Assembly: GCA_016292145.1 (NCBI GenBank) | Contig: JAEFBA010000002.1 | Coordinates: 1 to 64,000, forward strand | Length of the DNA: 64,000 bases | Source: Saccharofermentans sp. | GTDB taxonomy: Bacteria; Bacillota; Clostridia; Saccharofermentanales; Saccharofermentanaceae | Reading direction: 5' to 3' | Part shown: piece by piece, positions 17,694 through 27,830 of the stretch | Layout: every line of letters starts with the position of its first letter | Position numbering within the stretch: position 1 is the first letter of the stretch | Notes under the pieces: generated by a model | Told to the model about the DNA's origin: nothing | The model's database searches: none | The model's input: only the letters and a program-made list of their open reading frames with translations | Program-made: the position numbers and the translations under genes

Positions 17694-17770
17694 TATAGAA
17701 ATCCCCTTGAAAATACGAATAACTATAAAGAAACTAACATAAAAATATTTTTATGTCTACCGCTTACATA

Positions 17771-19393
17771 CTAATTTGCAACAGCTTTGTGCAGTACGTC
17801 TCTAACAGCACCGTTTCCTTTTAATAAATCATCCAAATAGTTCTCTATTACAGGCGTTAATCCGGTCTTGTTTATGTCGATTCCGAAGACCGTCTCGTTC
17901 GCAAGAATGCCGTTCAGTCTGCCCTTAACACTCTCTGTCATGCCGAAAGTGATGCCCTGGCTGCTGAGCTCATTCTGGAAGAATTCAGCCATAGGGTCGG
18001 AGCTGATCTCAAAAGCGTTTCCGTTATCGTCAAATGCGAGGAGATAGCGGAGCCATCCAGCGATTACGAGCGGGATGAGCTTCAGGGAAGAGAGCTTCTC
18101 AGGTGCATCGGAATAATAAGAATTCAAAGTAATGCCGAATCTGATGGGAAGCTTTTGGCTCGTATCCGTAGCGATCCTCTGAGGAGTGTCGGGAAGGAAG
18201 GGATTAGGGAATCTCTCTTCCAAAACTTCCTTTAAGAACTTCTTCGGATTCAGGATCTTGGGATCGCAGACTACAGGGAGACACTCGTTATAACCCATCC
18301 TGGTTACGAGCTTCTTTAAGTCTTCATCGTTCATCTCATCAGAGATCTTCGTAAAGCCTAAAAGGCATCCGTATATTGCAAGTGCAGTGTGGAGCGGGTT
18401 AAGACATGCCGTAACCTTCATTCTCTCGCACTTATCCACTGTGTCTCTGTCGGTAATTATGACGCCGCCTTTCTCGAGGTCGGGACGTCCGTTAGGGAAG
18501 AGGTCTTCGACAACAAGATATTCGGGAACTTCAGCATTTACGAAAGGTGCTGCGAAAACTCCCGTTGTAGTCTTAACGCTCTTAAGATTATCGATGCCAA
18601 GGTAGGTAAGTTTGTTCAGGATCTCGTCCGAAGGTCTTGGTGTAATCTTATCGATCATGCTCCAGGGGTATGCTATTCGGGATGGATCATCTACATAATG
18701 TCGAAAAGAATTATCCACAAACCCCTTAGCCACCCAGGCATCGATTATCTCCAAAATTGATGACTTGAGCTTATCGCCGTTGTGGCTGCAGTTATCCATG
18801 CTGACCAATGCCAGAGGATAGGCGCCGGCCTTAAATCTCTCGTAGAGGAGTGAAGCGATGAAACCCATACAAGTGAGAGGATGAGAAGGGCCGTTCTCCA
18901 TGTCTTTGGATGCAGCGTCATATAACTTGCCGTCTGCATCTCTTAAAGCGTAGCCTTTCTCAGTGATCGTAAAAGATATTATCTGAAGTGAAGGATTGGA
19001 TGCGATCTCATTGAGTCTTTCGATGTTCTCCGTGATATCGTAATTTGCTGCGACTGCTTCCGTAATGTTGCCGATGATCTCATAGCCTGTGTTGCCGTCG
19101 GGCTTAAGATCGCAGATGATGGAGAGGTTATCGAAGGGCTTATATACGCGCTCGAAATTCTCATAGTCCATCGTGCCGCAGACGATGATGCCGGTATCGG
19201 TAAGGCCCTGATTCAAAAGTCTCTGGTTGATCCTTGCGATAAAGGCTCTGAATATATTGCCGCCGCCTACATGAAGCCATGTGGGAGCTTTGGCAGTAGC
19301 CTCTTTTACTTTATCGATATCGTACTTGGGAAGAACAACATTTATGCTGTTCCAGAATTCGGTATTCTTAAGATTTTCTTTTGATAGATTCAT
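17771..19393 (-). CDS. uxuB: mannitol dehydrogenase family protein / fructuronate reductase
   Basis: WLHVGGGNIFRAFIARI, KVTACLNPLHTALAIYG; adjacent to uxuA. Confidence 0.85.
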   Translation of the reverse strand: MNLSKENLKNTEFWNSINVVLPKYDIDKVKEATAKAPTWLHVGGGNIFRAFIARINQRLLNQGLTDTGIIVCGTMDYENFERVYKPFDNLSIICDLKPDGNTGYEIIGNITEAVAANYDITENIERLNEIASNPSLQIISFTITEKGYALRDADGKLYDAASKDMENGPSHPLTCMGFIASLLYERFKAGAYPLALVSMDNCSHNGDKLKSSILEIIDAWVAKGFVDNSFRHYVDDPSRIAYPWSMIDKITPRPSDEILNKLTYLGIDNLKSVKTTTGVFAAPFVNAEVPEYLVVEDLFPNGRPDLEKGGVIITDRDTVDKCERMKVTACLNPLHTALAIYGCLLGFTKISDEMNDEDLKKLVTRMGYNECLPVVCDPKILNPKKFLKEVLEERFPNPFLPDTPQRIATDTSQKLPIRFGITLNSYYSDAPEKLSSLKLIPLVIAGWLRYLLAFDDNGNAFEISSDPMAEFFQNELSSQGITFGMTESVKGRLNGILANETVFGIDINKTGLTPVIENYLDDLLKGNGAVRDVLHKAVAN

Positions 19394-19507
19394 AGATCTG
19401 AACGTCCTTTCATTTTCCGGTTACTCAGACAAAACCGATAACCTTATAAGAAATTATAAGATCATCGGTTTTGCGGGCAAGGGAGGAGGTTTTGCCAATG
19501 TTAAGAT

Positions 19508-20578
19508 TTAACAAAGTTTGCTGACGGCTTCCCATAAACCGTTGATATATGCAGCACCCAAAGCTCTGTCATAAAGACCGTAACCGGGTCTTCCGACTTC
19601 GCCCCAGATCATGCGTCCGTGGTCGGGACGGATATAACCGTCGAAGCCGTTCTCATAAAGAGCCTTGACGATGGCGAACATATCGAGATCGCCGCATGAG
19701 GAGAGGTGTGCTGACTCATGGAAATCTGTCTCGGATTCGTGCTTAACATTCCTTAAGTGTACGAAATGCACCTTGCCCGTAGCAGTGAAAGTGTTGGCAA
19801 TATCCACAACGTCATTGTGGATGCCTGCACCAAGACTGCCGGTGCAAAGCGTGAGACCGTTTCTCTTGGATTCATTGAGATTAAGATATGTGGCGATCGA
19901 CTCCTTGCTGTTAACGACCTTGGGGAGGTTGAACAACGGCATCGGAGGATCATCCGGATGTACTGCAAAGTTGATGTCGATCTCTTCAGCTACAGGAATG
20001 ACTGCATCGAGGAAATACTTGATATTCTTGAAGTACTGCTCAGAAGTCATGCTCTGGTAGAACTTGATGTCTTCAGCCATCTGGCCGAATCTCTCGGGCT
20101 CCCATCCGGGAAGGCTGAAGTTATTGGCTCCGCCGATCATGGAAGATGTGATCTTCTCTAATGTGAGCTTTACAGCTTCCTCATGGCTGTATGCCATAGC
20201 TGTGCTTCCGTCAGAAAGCTCTTTTGCAAGGTTGCTCCTGTACCAGTCCATAACAGGCATGAAGTTATAGCAGATGCACTTAACTCCTGCCTTAGCAAGG
20301 TTTCTCATCGAAACGATGTAGTTATCAATAAGCTGGTCTCTTGTGGAAAGGCCCTTCTTAATGTCTTCGTGGATATTAAGGCTCTCGATGACTTCCATCT
20401 CGAGACCGTAGGAATTGATCTGATCCTTGACCATGTTGATCTCATCCATAGTCCAGATATCGCCAACGGGGATCTTAGTAAGATGTGTAGCTACGCCGCT
20501 TACACCCGGAATCTGCTTAATCTGTTTCAGTGAGACGCTGTCATCACCGTACGGAAACCACCGTAAAACCAATTTCAT
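19508..20578 (-). CDS. uxuA: mannonate dehydratase
   Basis: MKLVLRWFPYGDDSVSLKQIKQIPGVSGVATHL; NFAVHPDDPP; HLRNVKH; GYIRPDHGRMIWGE. Confidence 0.95.
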   Translation of the reverse strand: MKLVLRWFPYGDDSVSLKQIKQIPGVSGVATHLTKIPVGDIWTMDEINMVKDQINSYGLEMEVIESLNIHEDIKKGLSTRDQLIDNYIVSMRNLAKAGVKCICYNFMPVMDWYRSNLAKELSDGSTAMAYSHEEAVKLTLEKITSSMIGGANNFSLPGWEPERFGQMAEDIKFYQSMTSEQYFKNIKYFLDAVIPVAEEIDINFAVHPDDPPMPLFNLPKVVNSKESIATYLNLNESKRNGLTLCTGSLGAGIHNDVVDIANTFTATGKVHFVHLRNVKHESETDFHESAHLSSCGDLDMFAIVKALYENGFDGYIRPDHGRMIWGEVGRPGYGLYDRALGAAYINGLWEAVSKLC

Positions 20579-20644
20579 ATTATATTTCACCCCGAATATT
20601 TCCTGAAAAGAGAGTAGTGTGATAATACTCAAGTCTCATTCTGC

Positions 20645-20678
20645 TTACTAGCATACTAGTAGTCTTGATGTTTGTCAA
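20645..20678 (-). promoter_or_regulatory. uxuA promoter with overlapping palindromic operator
   Basis: Minus strand TTGACA (20678-20673), 17-nt spacer, TATGCT (20655-20650); TTACTAG-CATA-CTAGTAG at 20645-20662. Confidence 0.7.
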
Positions 20679-20825
20679 TAGAATATGACATGCGAAAATA
20701 CTAAACCAACTTTGGTTTTCAAAATACCCTTCAAACTATTGCAAAATAGGGGATAAGTTATGGTTTTATAAGGCTTGGTTAAGCGCTTTTGAGCATTATT
20801 CTTTTCGAAATGCCCAAAAAAGGGA

Positions 20826-21206
20826 TCAGTTCTCTTCTTTCTCTGCGGAAACTTCTTCTTCAGCCGGATTCTCCTTGCGGGACCTCGGCTTGAACAATCT
20901 GAAGAGAACAGGAATAAATACGATAAAGCCGAAGAGCTTGATAACTTCTTCCAGGGATGCGAAATAAAGGGCCCAGGGTTCGTAATGCTCCTCGGTTACT
21001 ATATTCATGTTTGTGCACATCTTTGTGACTGCATAGCTTAAAAGACTAAGTATTATCAAGAGCGTTGAGATGACTGTAGTCTTAACGGGGATCACCTCAT
21101 ATTTCTCGGGATTGAGCTTCTTAGCACTCAGGAAGATGCCGATAAAGATAAGGATTGCCGCAAGAACACCGGTTATTATCTGTATGAGATTAAGATATTC
21201 ACTCAT
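20826..21206 (-). CDS. hypothetical membrane protein
   Basis: TM segments, charged C-terminus; overlaps the end of the YesL-like gene. Confidence 0.6.
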   Translation of the reverse strand: MSEYLNLIQIITGVLAAILIFIGIFLSAKKLNPEKYEVIPVKTTVISTLLIILSLLSYAVTKMCTNMNIVTEEHYEPWALYFASLEEVIKLFGFIVFIPVLFRLFKPRSRKENPAEEEVSAEKEEN

Positions 21207-21864
21207 CTTCTGTTACCTCTGATTCATCGTTTTTCTCTTCACGGGCCTTCTCGACGGCGATCGCCTTGCTGAATGCCTTCTCAGTGATCATCTGCGTAAG
21301 ATACATGGCTCCCACAGGCGTTACCAGTGCTGAAGGCGGGAAGCATACGCTGATAACGAGCGCAACTAAGACTATAAGCCATATAAGCAGGAACTTAGGA
21401 AAGTTTATCATGCAGAGTGTGTAGCTGTTTGTAAAAGTTCCCTTGATACCGTTGCTGAACCTGGCAAGCAGAGGATATACAAAAGGCAGCGTGAAGATTA
21501 TAGGGAGAACAGGGATGAATGATACGACGGTGTACCAGTCAGGAAGCTTTACTCCGCCAAGGCCGTTAAGGGCAAAATAGATGTTGAATCCGACAATGGC
21601 ACTGTAAACTATATATATAATATGTATGATGACTGCATTCTTAAGGTTGTCCCTAAGCGCTCTCATGAAATCCTTGGTGACCACATCACTCTTTTTCTTA
21701 TATTTACGGTAAACTGTATAATATAGCGCTGTAACGGAATCACCTATTGTAATCACCGGAAGACAAAACAGCAGGAAAAGGGCGGAGATGATAACCACAT
21801 CTCCTATTACTTTACTTAATCTGTAGAGCCAGCTGTTCTGGATCTGGTCAAATGATCTCTTCAT
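21199..21864 (-). CDS. YesL family (DUF624) membrane protein
   Basis: MKRSFDQIQNSWLYRLSKVIGDVVIISALFLLFCLPVITIGDSVTALYY. Confidence 0.85.
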   Translation of the reverse strand: MKRSFDQIQNSWLYRLSKVIGDVVIISALFLLFCLPVITIGDSVTALYYTVYRKYKKKSDVVTKDFMRALRDNLKNAVIIHIIYIVYSAIVGFNIYFALNGLGGVKLPDWYTVVSFIPVLPIIFTLPFVYPLLARFSNGIKGTFTNSYTLCMINFPKFLLIWLIVLVALVISVCFPPSALVTPVGAMYLTQMITEKAFSKAIAVEKAREEKNDESEVTEDE

Positions 21865-21987
21865 GTTTTGTCCTTCCTTTGAAGTCAGTATAAAAGTGTA
21901 TCCGGTAAAAATCAATTACTTGCAGACTAGAATGGTAGACAAGGAACAGCACTAAAGTTACAATACCTTCAAAGGATGGTGATCAAT

Positions 21988-23589
21988 ATGGAATCAACAA
22001 AACTTTCCGGTATATATTCGAACGGAATGGTCCTTCAGAGGAATAAGGATATTGTAATAGAAGGCTTTGAGAGTCTTAAGTCTGAAGTGACATTAACACT
22101 TGCGGGACAGGCTGTTTCAGCACCGGTTATTGACGGCAGGTTCAAGGCCGTATTTCCGCCTATGGACGTTGTTTTCGATACCGAACTTACGGTGGAAGGA
22201 ACGGACACTATAACGGTCAGGGATGTCTGCATCGGCGATGTCTTCCTTCTTGCCGGCCAGTCCAATATGGAACTGCCCGTAGGGAGAACCCTGGAGCTTA
22301 ACAGGGAAGAAGTCGAAGCTAAAGATTATCCTTATGTAAGACAATATACACTGACACCGGACCTTGATATCCCGGCTGTAGGTGAGGAGAGTATCAACAC
22401 GCTGCCGGAGTTTGACTGGATAAAGGCTTCCGGGACTTCGAAAAATGCTTTCAGCGCCATTGGCTTTTATGCTGCTAAGACTTTATTTGAAGAAAAGAAT
22501 GTCCCGGTCGGACTGATCCTGACTGCACAGGGCGGATCGACGATCGAAGCCTGGATGTGTGATGAGGATCTCTACGCTTCAGGAATAAGCGAGGATGAGA
22601 TCGCACCTTTAAGAGGAAAAGGCGCTCTTAAGAAATATATGGAACGCTGGCAGAATCTTTCTGCTGTCTGGCGTGCCGAAGCTGACGACAACGATTTTAA
22701 GATCGAGGAAGGCATTAAGGATGCAAGGCCCGTGACGCTTCCCGGAATCGTCGTTAAGGATTTCTCAGGCATCGTATGGTTCATCAGGGAATTTGATTAT
22801 GACGGTATATGCGAAGGTGACTGTGTCTTAAGGCTCGGTGACCTGATCGATGCCGACATCACATATATCAACGGCATTGAAGTCGGCAGGACCGAATATC
22901 AGTATCCGCCGAGGATCTATCATTTCGACGGTACGATATTAAATAAAGGAAAGAACACGATAATGACCAGGCTCACCGTTGAACAGGAGTTCGGCGGCTT
23001 CGTCGAAGGCCATCCGTATTATCTGAGGACACCTTCCGGCGATACGGACATAATGGGTGAGTGGAAGACAGTGGTCGAGAAGAAGATGCCTAAGTTCAAT
23101 CCCATTCCGATGGCACAGATGCTTCCCGCGTCTTTATACTACTCAAGTATTCTGACAATAAAGAATATAGCTGTCTCACAGATCTGGTGGTACCAGGGCG
23201 AATCCAATGCCGGCGATCCCGACGGATTGACGATGGCAGATTCTGAATTGGCCAAGAAGGTCCTTGAGCAGGGAGGTACCGGCAGCACCAATCCTTGTGC
23301 TTACGATCAGAAGATGATCAGGACTTTCAGTAAGATGAGGGAATTCTTCGGTGAGGTTCCTGTCGTTTTGGTGAAGATGGCTGATTACATCAATCCGCTG
23401 ACATTTGAGAGCGAAGTGCCTGAAGGCTGGAGAAAGATCCAGGAGCTCCAGGAGAGGGCACCGGAATATATCAGTAATGTAAAAGTGGTTACGGCGCCTG
23501 CACCAGAACCCGTTTATGAGCTCCATCCGCAGAATAAGAGCGGACTGGGAAAAGATGTGGCCAAAGCATCAGTAGAATTAAGTAAATAA
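21988..23589 (+). CDS. sialate O-acetylesterase (SASA) family carbohydrate esterase
   Basis: VFLLAGQSNMELPVG; QIWWYQGESNAG. Confidence 0.9.
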   Translation: MESTKLSGIYSNGMVLQRNKDIVIEGFESLKSEVTLTLAGQAVSAPVIDGRFKAVFPPMDVVFDTELTVEGTDTITVRDVCIGDVFLLAGQSNMELPVGRTLELNREEVEAKDYPYVRQYTLTPDLDIPAVGEESINTLPEFDWIKASGTSKNAFSAIGFYAAKTLFEEKNVPVGLILTAQGGSTIEAWMCDEDLYASGISEDEIAPLRGKGALKKYMERWQNLSAVWRAEADDNDFKIEEGIKDARPVTLPGIVVKDFSGIVWFIREFDYDGICEGDCVLRLGDLIDADITYINGIEVGRTEYQYPPRIYHFDGTILNKGKNTIMTRLTVEQEFGGFVEGHPYYLRTPSGDTDIMGEWKTVVEKKMPKFNPIPMAQMLPASLYYSSILTIKNIAVSQIWWYQGESNAGDPDGLTMADSELAKKVLEQGGTGSTNPCAYDQKMIRTFSKMREFFGEVPVVLVKMADYINPLTFESEVPEGWRKIQELQERAPEYISNVKVVTAPAPEPVYELHPQNKSGLGKDVAKASVELSK

Positions 23590-23678
23590 GCATATAACAG
23601 TTTATTTGTAACGCCCGGGGACATGACCCGGGCGTTATTCGTGTTGCACAAATTCCGGTATTCGATGTGATTAGAGTA

Positions 23679-23707
23679 TTGACATATCGCCGATAGGGTG
23701 ATAATCT
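23679..23707 (+). promoter_or_regulatory. promoter for ABC transporter operon
   Basis: TTGACA 23679-23684, 17-nt spacer, TAATCT (or GATAAT with a shorter spacer). Confidence 0.45.
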
Positions 23708-23796
23708 CATACCAAGCTAACCAACTTCCATACAAGCATACAAGAGGGCAAATGAGTTAGCATTTTAACATTTGAGTAAACCTAGGGGTTTTAAAA

Positions 23797-24771
23797 ATGA
23801 GTAAGAAAGAACAAATACAGCAAGAGCAGCTTGCAGAGTGGACTCCGACGCAGTTATCACTCGGCAGCAGAATGGATAAGGATTTCAGGGTCAACTGGCA
23901 GCTTTATGTCATGTTCCTTTTCCCTGTAATCTATTACATTATCTTCAGATATATTCCGATGTTCGGTAATATCCTCGCTTTCCGTAAGTATTATGCCGGC
24001 GGCAATATCTTCGGCGAGGGCCCTCTTACTTTCAAATACTTCAAGCAGTTCATTACAGCTAAGCCGTTCTGGGATGCGTTCAAGAACACGCTCATCCTTA
24101 ACGGCCTTTATCTTCTTTTCAGATTCCCTTTAACACTTATCTTCGCTTTACTCTTGAACGAGATCAGGAATCTTCGCTGGAAGAAATTCGTTCAGACCGT
24201 ATCTTATCTCCCGCACTTTATCTCAATGGTTATCGTCTGCGGTATGATCAAGGAACTCCTTTCCACGAGCGGTCCTGTCAATGATATAATCTCCCAGCTC
24301 GGAGGAGAGAAGATCAACTTCATCGCAATGGCCGAATGGTTCAGAACGATCTTCGTGGCATCCGGTGTATGGCAGAGCTTAGGATGGGGAACGATACTCT
24401 ATCTTGCAGCTATGTCGGGAATCAATCCTTCACTTTATGAAGCAGCAACAGTTGACGGTGCTAATCACTTCCAGCAGGTATTGCACGTTACCATCCCCTG
24501 CATCCTTCCTACGATCGCAACTCTCCTTATCCTTGATATCGGCGGACTTGTAGGTTCAGGCGGAGCTTTCGAGAAGGTATACCTCCTTTACAGCCCTCTC
24601 ACATATGAGACATCTGATATCGTATCTACTTACGTATTCCGTATGGGTATCGAATCAGGAAGCATCAACTTCGCTACGGCAGTTGGTCTTTTCGAAGGTC
24701 TCATCAACTTAGTCCTTCTTACATGTGCGAACTTTGTATCACGCAAAGTAGCAAACACGAGTCTTTGGTAA
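23797..24771 (+). CDS. sugar ABC transporter permease (LplB/YteP-like)
   Basis: PVIYYIIFRYIPMFGNILAFRKY..; GWGTILYLAAMSGINPSLYEAATVDGA. Confidence 0.92.
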   Translation: MSKKEQIQQEQLAEWTPTQLSLGSRMDKDFRVNWQLYVMFLFPVIYYIIFRYIPMFGNILAFRKYYAGGNIFGEGPLTFKYFKQFITAKPFWDAFKNTLILNGLYLLFRFPLTLIFALLLNEIRNLRWKKFVQTVSYLPHFISMVIVCGMIKELLSTSGPVNDIISQLGGEKINFIAMAEWFRTIFVASGVWQSLGWGTILYLAAMSGINPSLYEAATVDGANHFQQVLHVTIPCILPTIATLLILDIGGLVGSGGAFEKVYLLYSPLTYETSDIVSTYVFRMGIESGSINFATAVGLFEGLINLVLLTCANFVSRKVANTSLW

Positions 24772-24783
24772 GGGGGTAAGAAT

Positions 24784-25734
24784 ATGAGTGACATTACTAA
24801 TACAACACCTGAATTAAAGGGCGAGATCCATATTCATAATCCTAAGAATAAGATCAAGGAATCTGCAGCATACAAGACATTCACCGTATTCAATACTATA
24901 TTGATGATAGTGATCTCACTGGTAACGCTTTTCCCGTTCCTGTTCCTTATCCTTCAGTCTTTTACGTCTGATCATGCGATCATCGCCGGAGATCTTTCCA
25001 TTCAGGGATTCATTAACAAAGATCTTACTTTTGATGATTTCAGCATCAATACATATATCTATGTAATGACAAGAAACAATTATGAGTTCTTAAGATACTA
25101 CGGCAACACGATCTTCTATACGCTCATCGGTACCGTTTTATCTTTGTTCTTCTCATCGATCCTTGCATATCCGCTCTCAAAGCCGAAGCTCAGAGTAAAT
25201 AAGTTCCTTTCACCGTTCATCATCTTCACGATGTATTTCGGCGGCGGACTTATGGCAAACTACGTTTTGATGCTTAAGCTCGGTCTTAAGAACTCCATGT
25301 GGGGATTCATCCTTCCGATGCTCATTTCCACTTACTATGTAATCCTCATGAGATCATTCTTTATGAGTATCCCTAAGGATCTTGAGGAAGCAGGAGAGAT
25401 CGACGGTCTTAATAAATTCGGCGTTTTCAGGCACATAGCAATGCCTTTGTCGACACCTATCATTGCAACGATGACATTGTTCTATGCGGTCATGTACTGG
25501 AACAACTGGTTCAATGCAAAACTCTACCTGCAGGATAAGACTAAGTGGCCGGTAGCATACTTCCTCCAGACGATCATCAGAGGTGCAGGTGCATCTGATC
25601 CTGATGCGCAGAACATGGCAGCGAATATCAAGTCATGTGCGATGGTACTTACGGTTATCCCGATCATTTGTATCTATCCGTTCATTCAGAAATATTACGT
25701 ACAGGGCATGATGCTCGGCGGCGTAAAAGAGTAA
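24784..25734 (+). CDS. carbohydrate ABC transporter permease (LplC/YtcP-like)
   Basis: TMYFGGGLMANYVLMLKLGLKNSMWGFILP; SIPKDLEEAGEIDGL. Confidence 0.92.
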   Translation: MSDITNTTPELKGEIHIHNPKNKIKESAAYKTFTVFNTILMIVISLVTLFPFLFLILQSFTSDHAIIAGDLSIQGFINKDLTFDDFSINTYIYVMTRNNYEFLRYYGNTIFYTLIGTVLSLFFSSILAYPLSKPKLRVNKFLSPFIIFTMYFGGGLMANYVLMLKLGLKNSMWGFILPMLISTYYVILMRSFFMSIPKDLEEAGEIDGLNKFGVFRHIAMPLSTPIIATMTLFYAVMYWNNWFNAKLYLQDKTKWPVAYFLQTIIRGAGASDPDAQNMAANIKSCAMVLTVIPIICIYPFIQKYYVQGMMLGGVKE

Positions 25735-25796
25735 TCAGTTTGTGCTAAATGGGATTTCCCAACGGCAATAGAAAAATGTAAAGAAAGGAAACAGTT

Positions 25797-27530
25797 ATGA
25801 AGACAACAAAACTTGCAAAAGTAATGTCCGTAGGTCTTGCAGTTTCAATGCTCTCCAGCTTGGCAGCTTGCACAGGCGCTAATGAGAGTTCTGAGACAAC
25901 TACGATTCCCAGTCAGATCGAAACTCAGCCTACTGAGACTGAAGAAAACGTGCCCTACACATACGGCTTGGGAAAGACTTTTAAGGCTGACTCCCCCGTA
26001 ACCTACACAATGTTCTTCAGTGATGCATCATGGTATCCGATGGTCGATACTTGGAAGACGGAGGGTGTTTTCAAGAAGATCGAAGAGATGACAAATGTTA
26101 CTCTCGACATCAAGGCTTATGATAGCGGAGACTACATGGATCAGATCACACTCGACATCCAGGCAGGCAACGCAGCTTACATCATTCCTAAGATCTATGA
26201 TGATTCAAAGTTCGTAGATGGTGGCGCTATCGTTCCTATCTCTGACTATGTTAAGTACATGCCTTACTACACAGATTTCTACAACAAGTATGATCTCTCT
26301 AAGGACATCCAGACGATCACAAGATCCAATGGTAAGTACTACAAGCTCCCTGGTATGAAGGAATCCAACCTCATCAACTATTCTTTCGTTATCAGAAAGG
26401 ATATCTGGGACAAGGCAGGCGTTGACGTTGTTGCTCTCCAGAAGGATTGGACATGGGCAGACTTCCTCGAAGCTTTGAAGAAGGTTAAGTCCTACATGGT
26501 AGCTCAGGGTATGTGCAAAGAGTCCGACTACATCTGGTCTGACCTCTGGTGCGGTAACGAATCCGGTCAGGGTTCCGGCGGAAACCTCCTCGGTGTTATG
26601 GCAGCTACATACGATGTAAATGCCGGTTGGAACATCGGTAACGGTATGAGATACAACAAGGATCAGGATAAGTTCCTCTTCTCACCTGTATCTGATAATT
26701 ATAAGGAATTCCTTAAGACAGCTAACAGCTTTGTTGCAGCAGGCATCCTCGATCCTGAAACATTCACACAGGACGACGCTACAGCTACATCTAAGTACTA
26801 CAACGGCAAGACAGCTATCATGTCCATCAACCAGGGCCAGTGGGCTAACTATGAGCAGAACATGACAGCACAGCTCGGTGCAGGCAACTATGAGAACTAT
26901 GTAATCACAATGCCTATCGGTTCTACAAGAAACTCCACAGTATCTCCTGAGAGACTTGAGAACGGCGTTATGATCTCCAAGAAGGCTCTTGATGAACTCG
27001 GTGAAGACGGATTCATCCAGATGCTCAGATTCGTTGACTGGCTCTTCTATTCTCACGAAGCTTATGAGCTCACAAAGTGGGGCGTTAAGGGCGAGCACTA
27101 CACAGAAGAGAACGGCGTAAAGAAGCTTATGCCTGGTTTCTGCTGCTCTGGCTTAGGTTTCGGTAATGACGAAGCAGAGTCCATGACAGACATCAGACTC
27201 AAGTGGGGTTATGCAGGCGGTAACTTCTGGTACGGTGGTACTGTTGCAGAAATGTCTGACAACCTTACAGGACCTGTTGCTGATTATGTTGCACGTGACG
27301 CTCAGGACAGAGACGTTCCGCCTCTTGCACCTGGTCTCGCTCCTACACCTGATCAGAACGAAGAGATCAACCTCATCGCTACACCTCTCATCAGTAACGT
27401 TAATGCTTGGACACTCAAGTTCGTTACAGGACAGGCTAAGATCGACTCTCAGTGGGATGAGTATGTTAAGTCTTGCGAAGCACTTAACTATCAGGGTCTC
27501 GTAGACATCTACGCTCAGCTCTACAAATAA
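25797..27530 (+). CDS. extracellular solute-binding lipoprotein (LplA-like)
   Basis: Lipobox LSSLAAC; solute-binding fold; downstream of two permeases. Confidence 0.9.
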   Translation: MKTTKLAKVMSVGLAVSMLSSLAACTGANESSETTTIPSQIETQPTETEENVPYTYGLGKTFKADSPVTYTMFFSDASWYPMVDTWKTEGVFKKIEEMTNVTLDIKAYDSGDYMDQITLDIQAGNAAYIIPKIYDDSKFVDGGAIVPISDYVKYMPYYTDFYNKYDLSKDIQTITRSNGKYYKLPGMKESNLINYSFVIRKDIWDKAGVDVVALQKDWTWADFLEALKKVKSYMVAQGMCKESDYIWSDLWCGNESGQGSGGNLLGVMAATYDVNAGWNIGNGMRYNKDQDKFLFSPVSDNYKEFLKTANSFVAAGILDPETFTQDDATATSKYYNGKTAIMSINQGQWANYEQNMTAQLGAGNYENYVITMPIGSTRNSTVSPERLENGVMISKKALDELGEDGFIQMLRFVDWLFYSHEAYELTKWGVKGEHYTEENGVKKLMPGFCCSGLGFGNDEAESMTDIRLKWGYAGGNFWYGGTVAEMSDNLTGPVADYVARDAQDRDVPPLAPGLAPTPDQNEEINLIATPLISNVNAWTLKFVTGQAKIDSQWDEYVKSCEALNYQGLVDIYAQLYK

Positions 27531-27560
27531 GCTATAGCTTAGATCACGTTAAGTTTAACA

Positions 27561-27593
27561 AGGAGTTGTCTCGCAAGAGGCAACTCCTTTTTT
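27561..27593 (+). terminator. intrinsic terminator
   Basis: AGGAGTTGTCTCGCAAGAGGCAACTCCTTTTTT. Confidence 0.85.
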
Positions 27594-27733
27594 ATGGTCG
27601 TTTGTATAGCGGCCGGAGAGCGTGCTTATTGATTGTTTGATTTTTAGTCACTCGATTTCCGCTTCTCATGACATAAATAGTGCAACAACGGTCAGTCAAC
27701 ATTTTGGTCACGTTTTTTTCGTTACCAAAATAT

Positions 27734-27764
27734 AAAAAAGCTGTCAGGGAATAACCTGACAGCC
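27734..27764 (-). terminator. intrinsic terminator of uxaC
   Basis: Minus strand GGCTGTCAGG..CCTGACAGCTTTTTT. Confidence 0.8.
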
Positions 27765-27830
27765 AAAATATTGAGAATCATTGGAAAAACGACCGTTGTA
27801 ACAATGTTACATTCGACGGTTTATGGCTTT

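Noticed and set aside
21876-21975. CCTTTGAAG/CTTCAAAGG inverted pair between YesL-like and SASA genes
   Set aside because: Both copies coincide with the Shine-Dalgarno regions of the divergent genes, so the match is probably RBS-driven
23610-23637. AACGCCCGGG-N7-CCCGGGCGTT hairpin as terminator
   Set aside because: Strong stem, but the downstream sequence ATTCGTG lacks a T-tract; left uncalled as an intrinsic terminator
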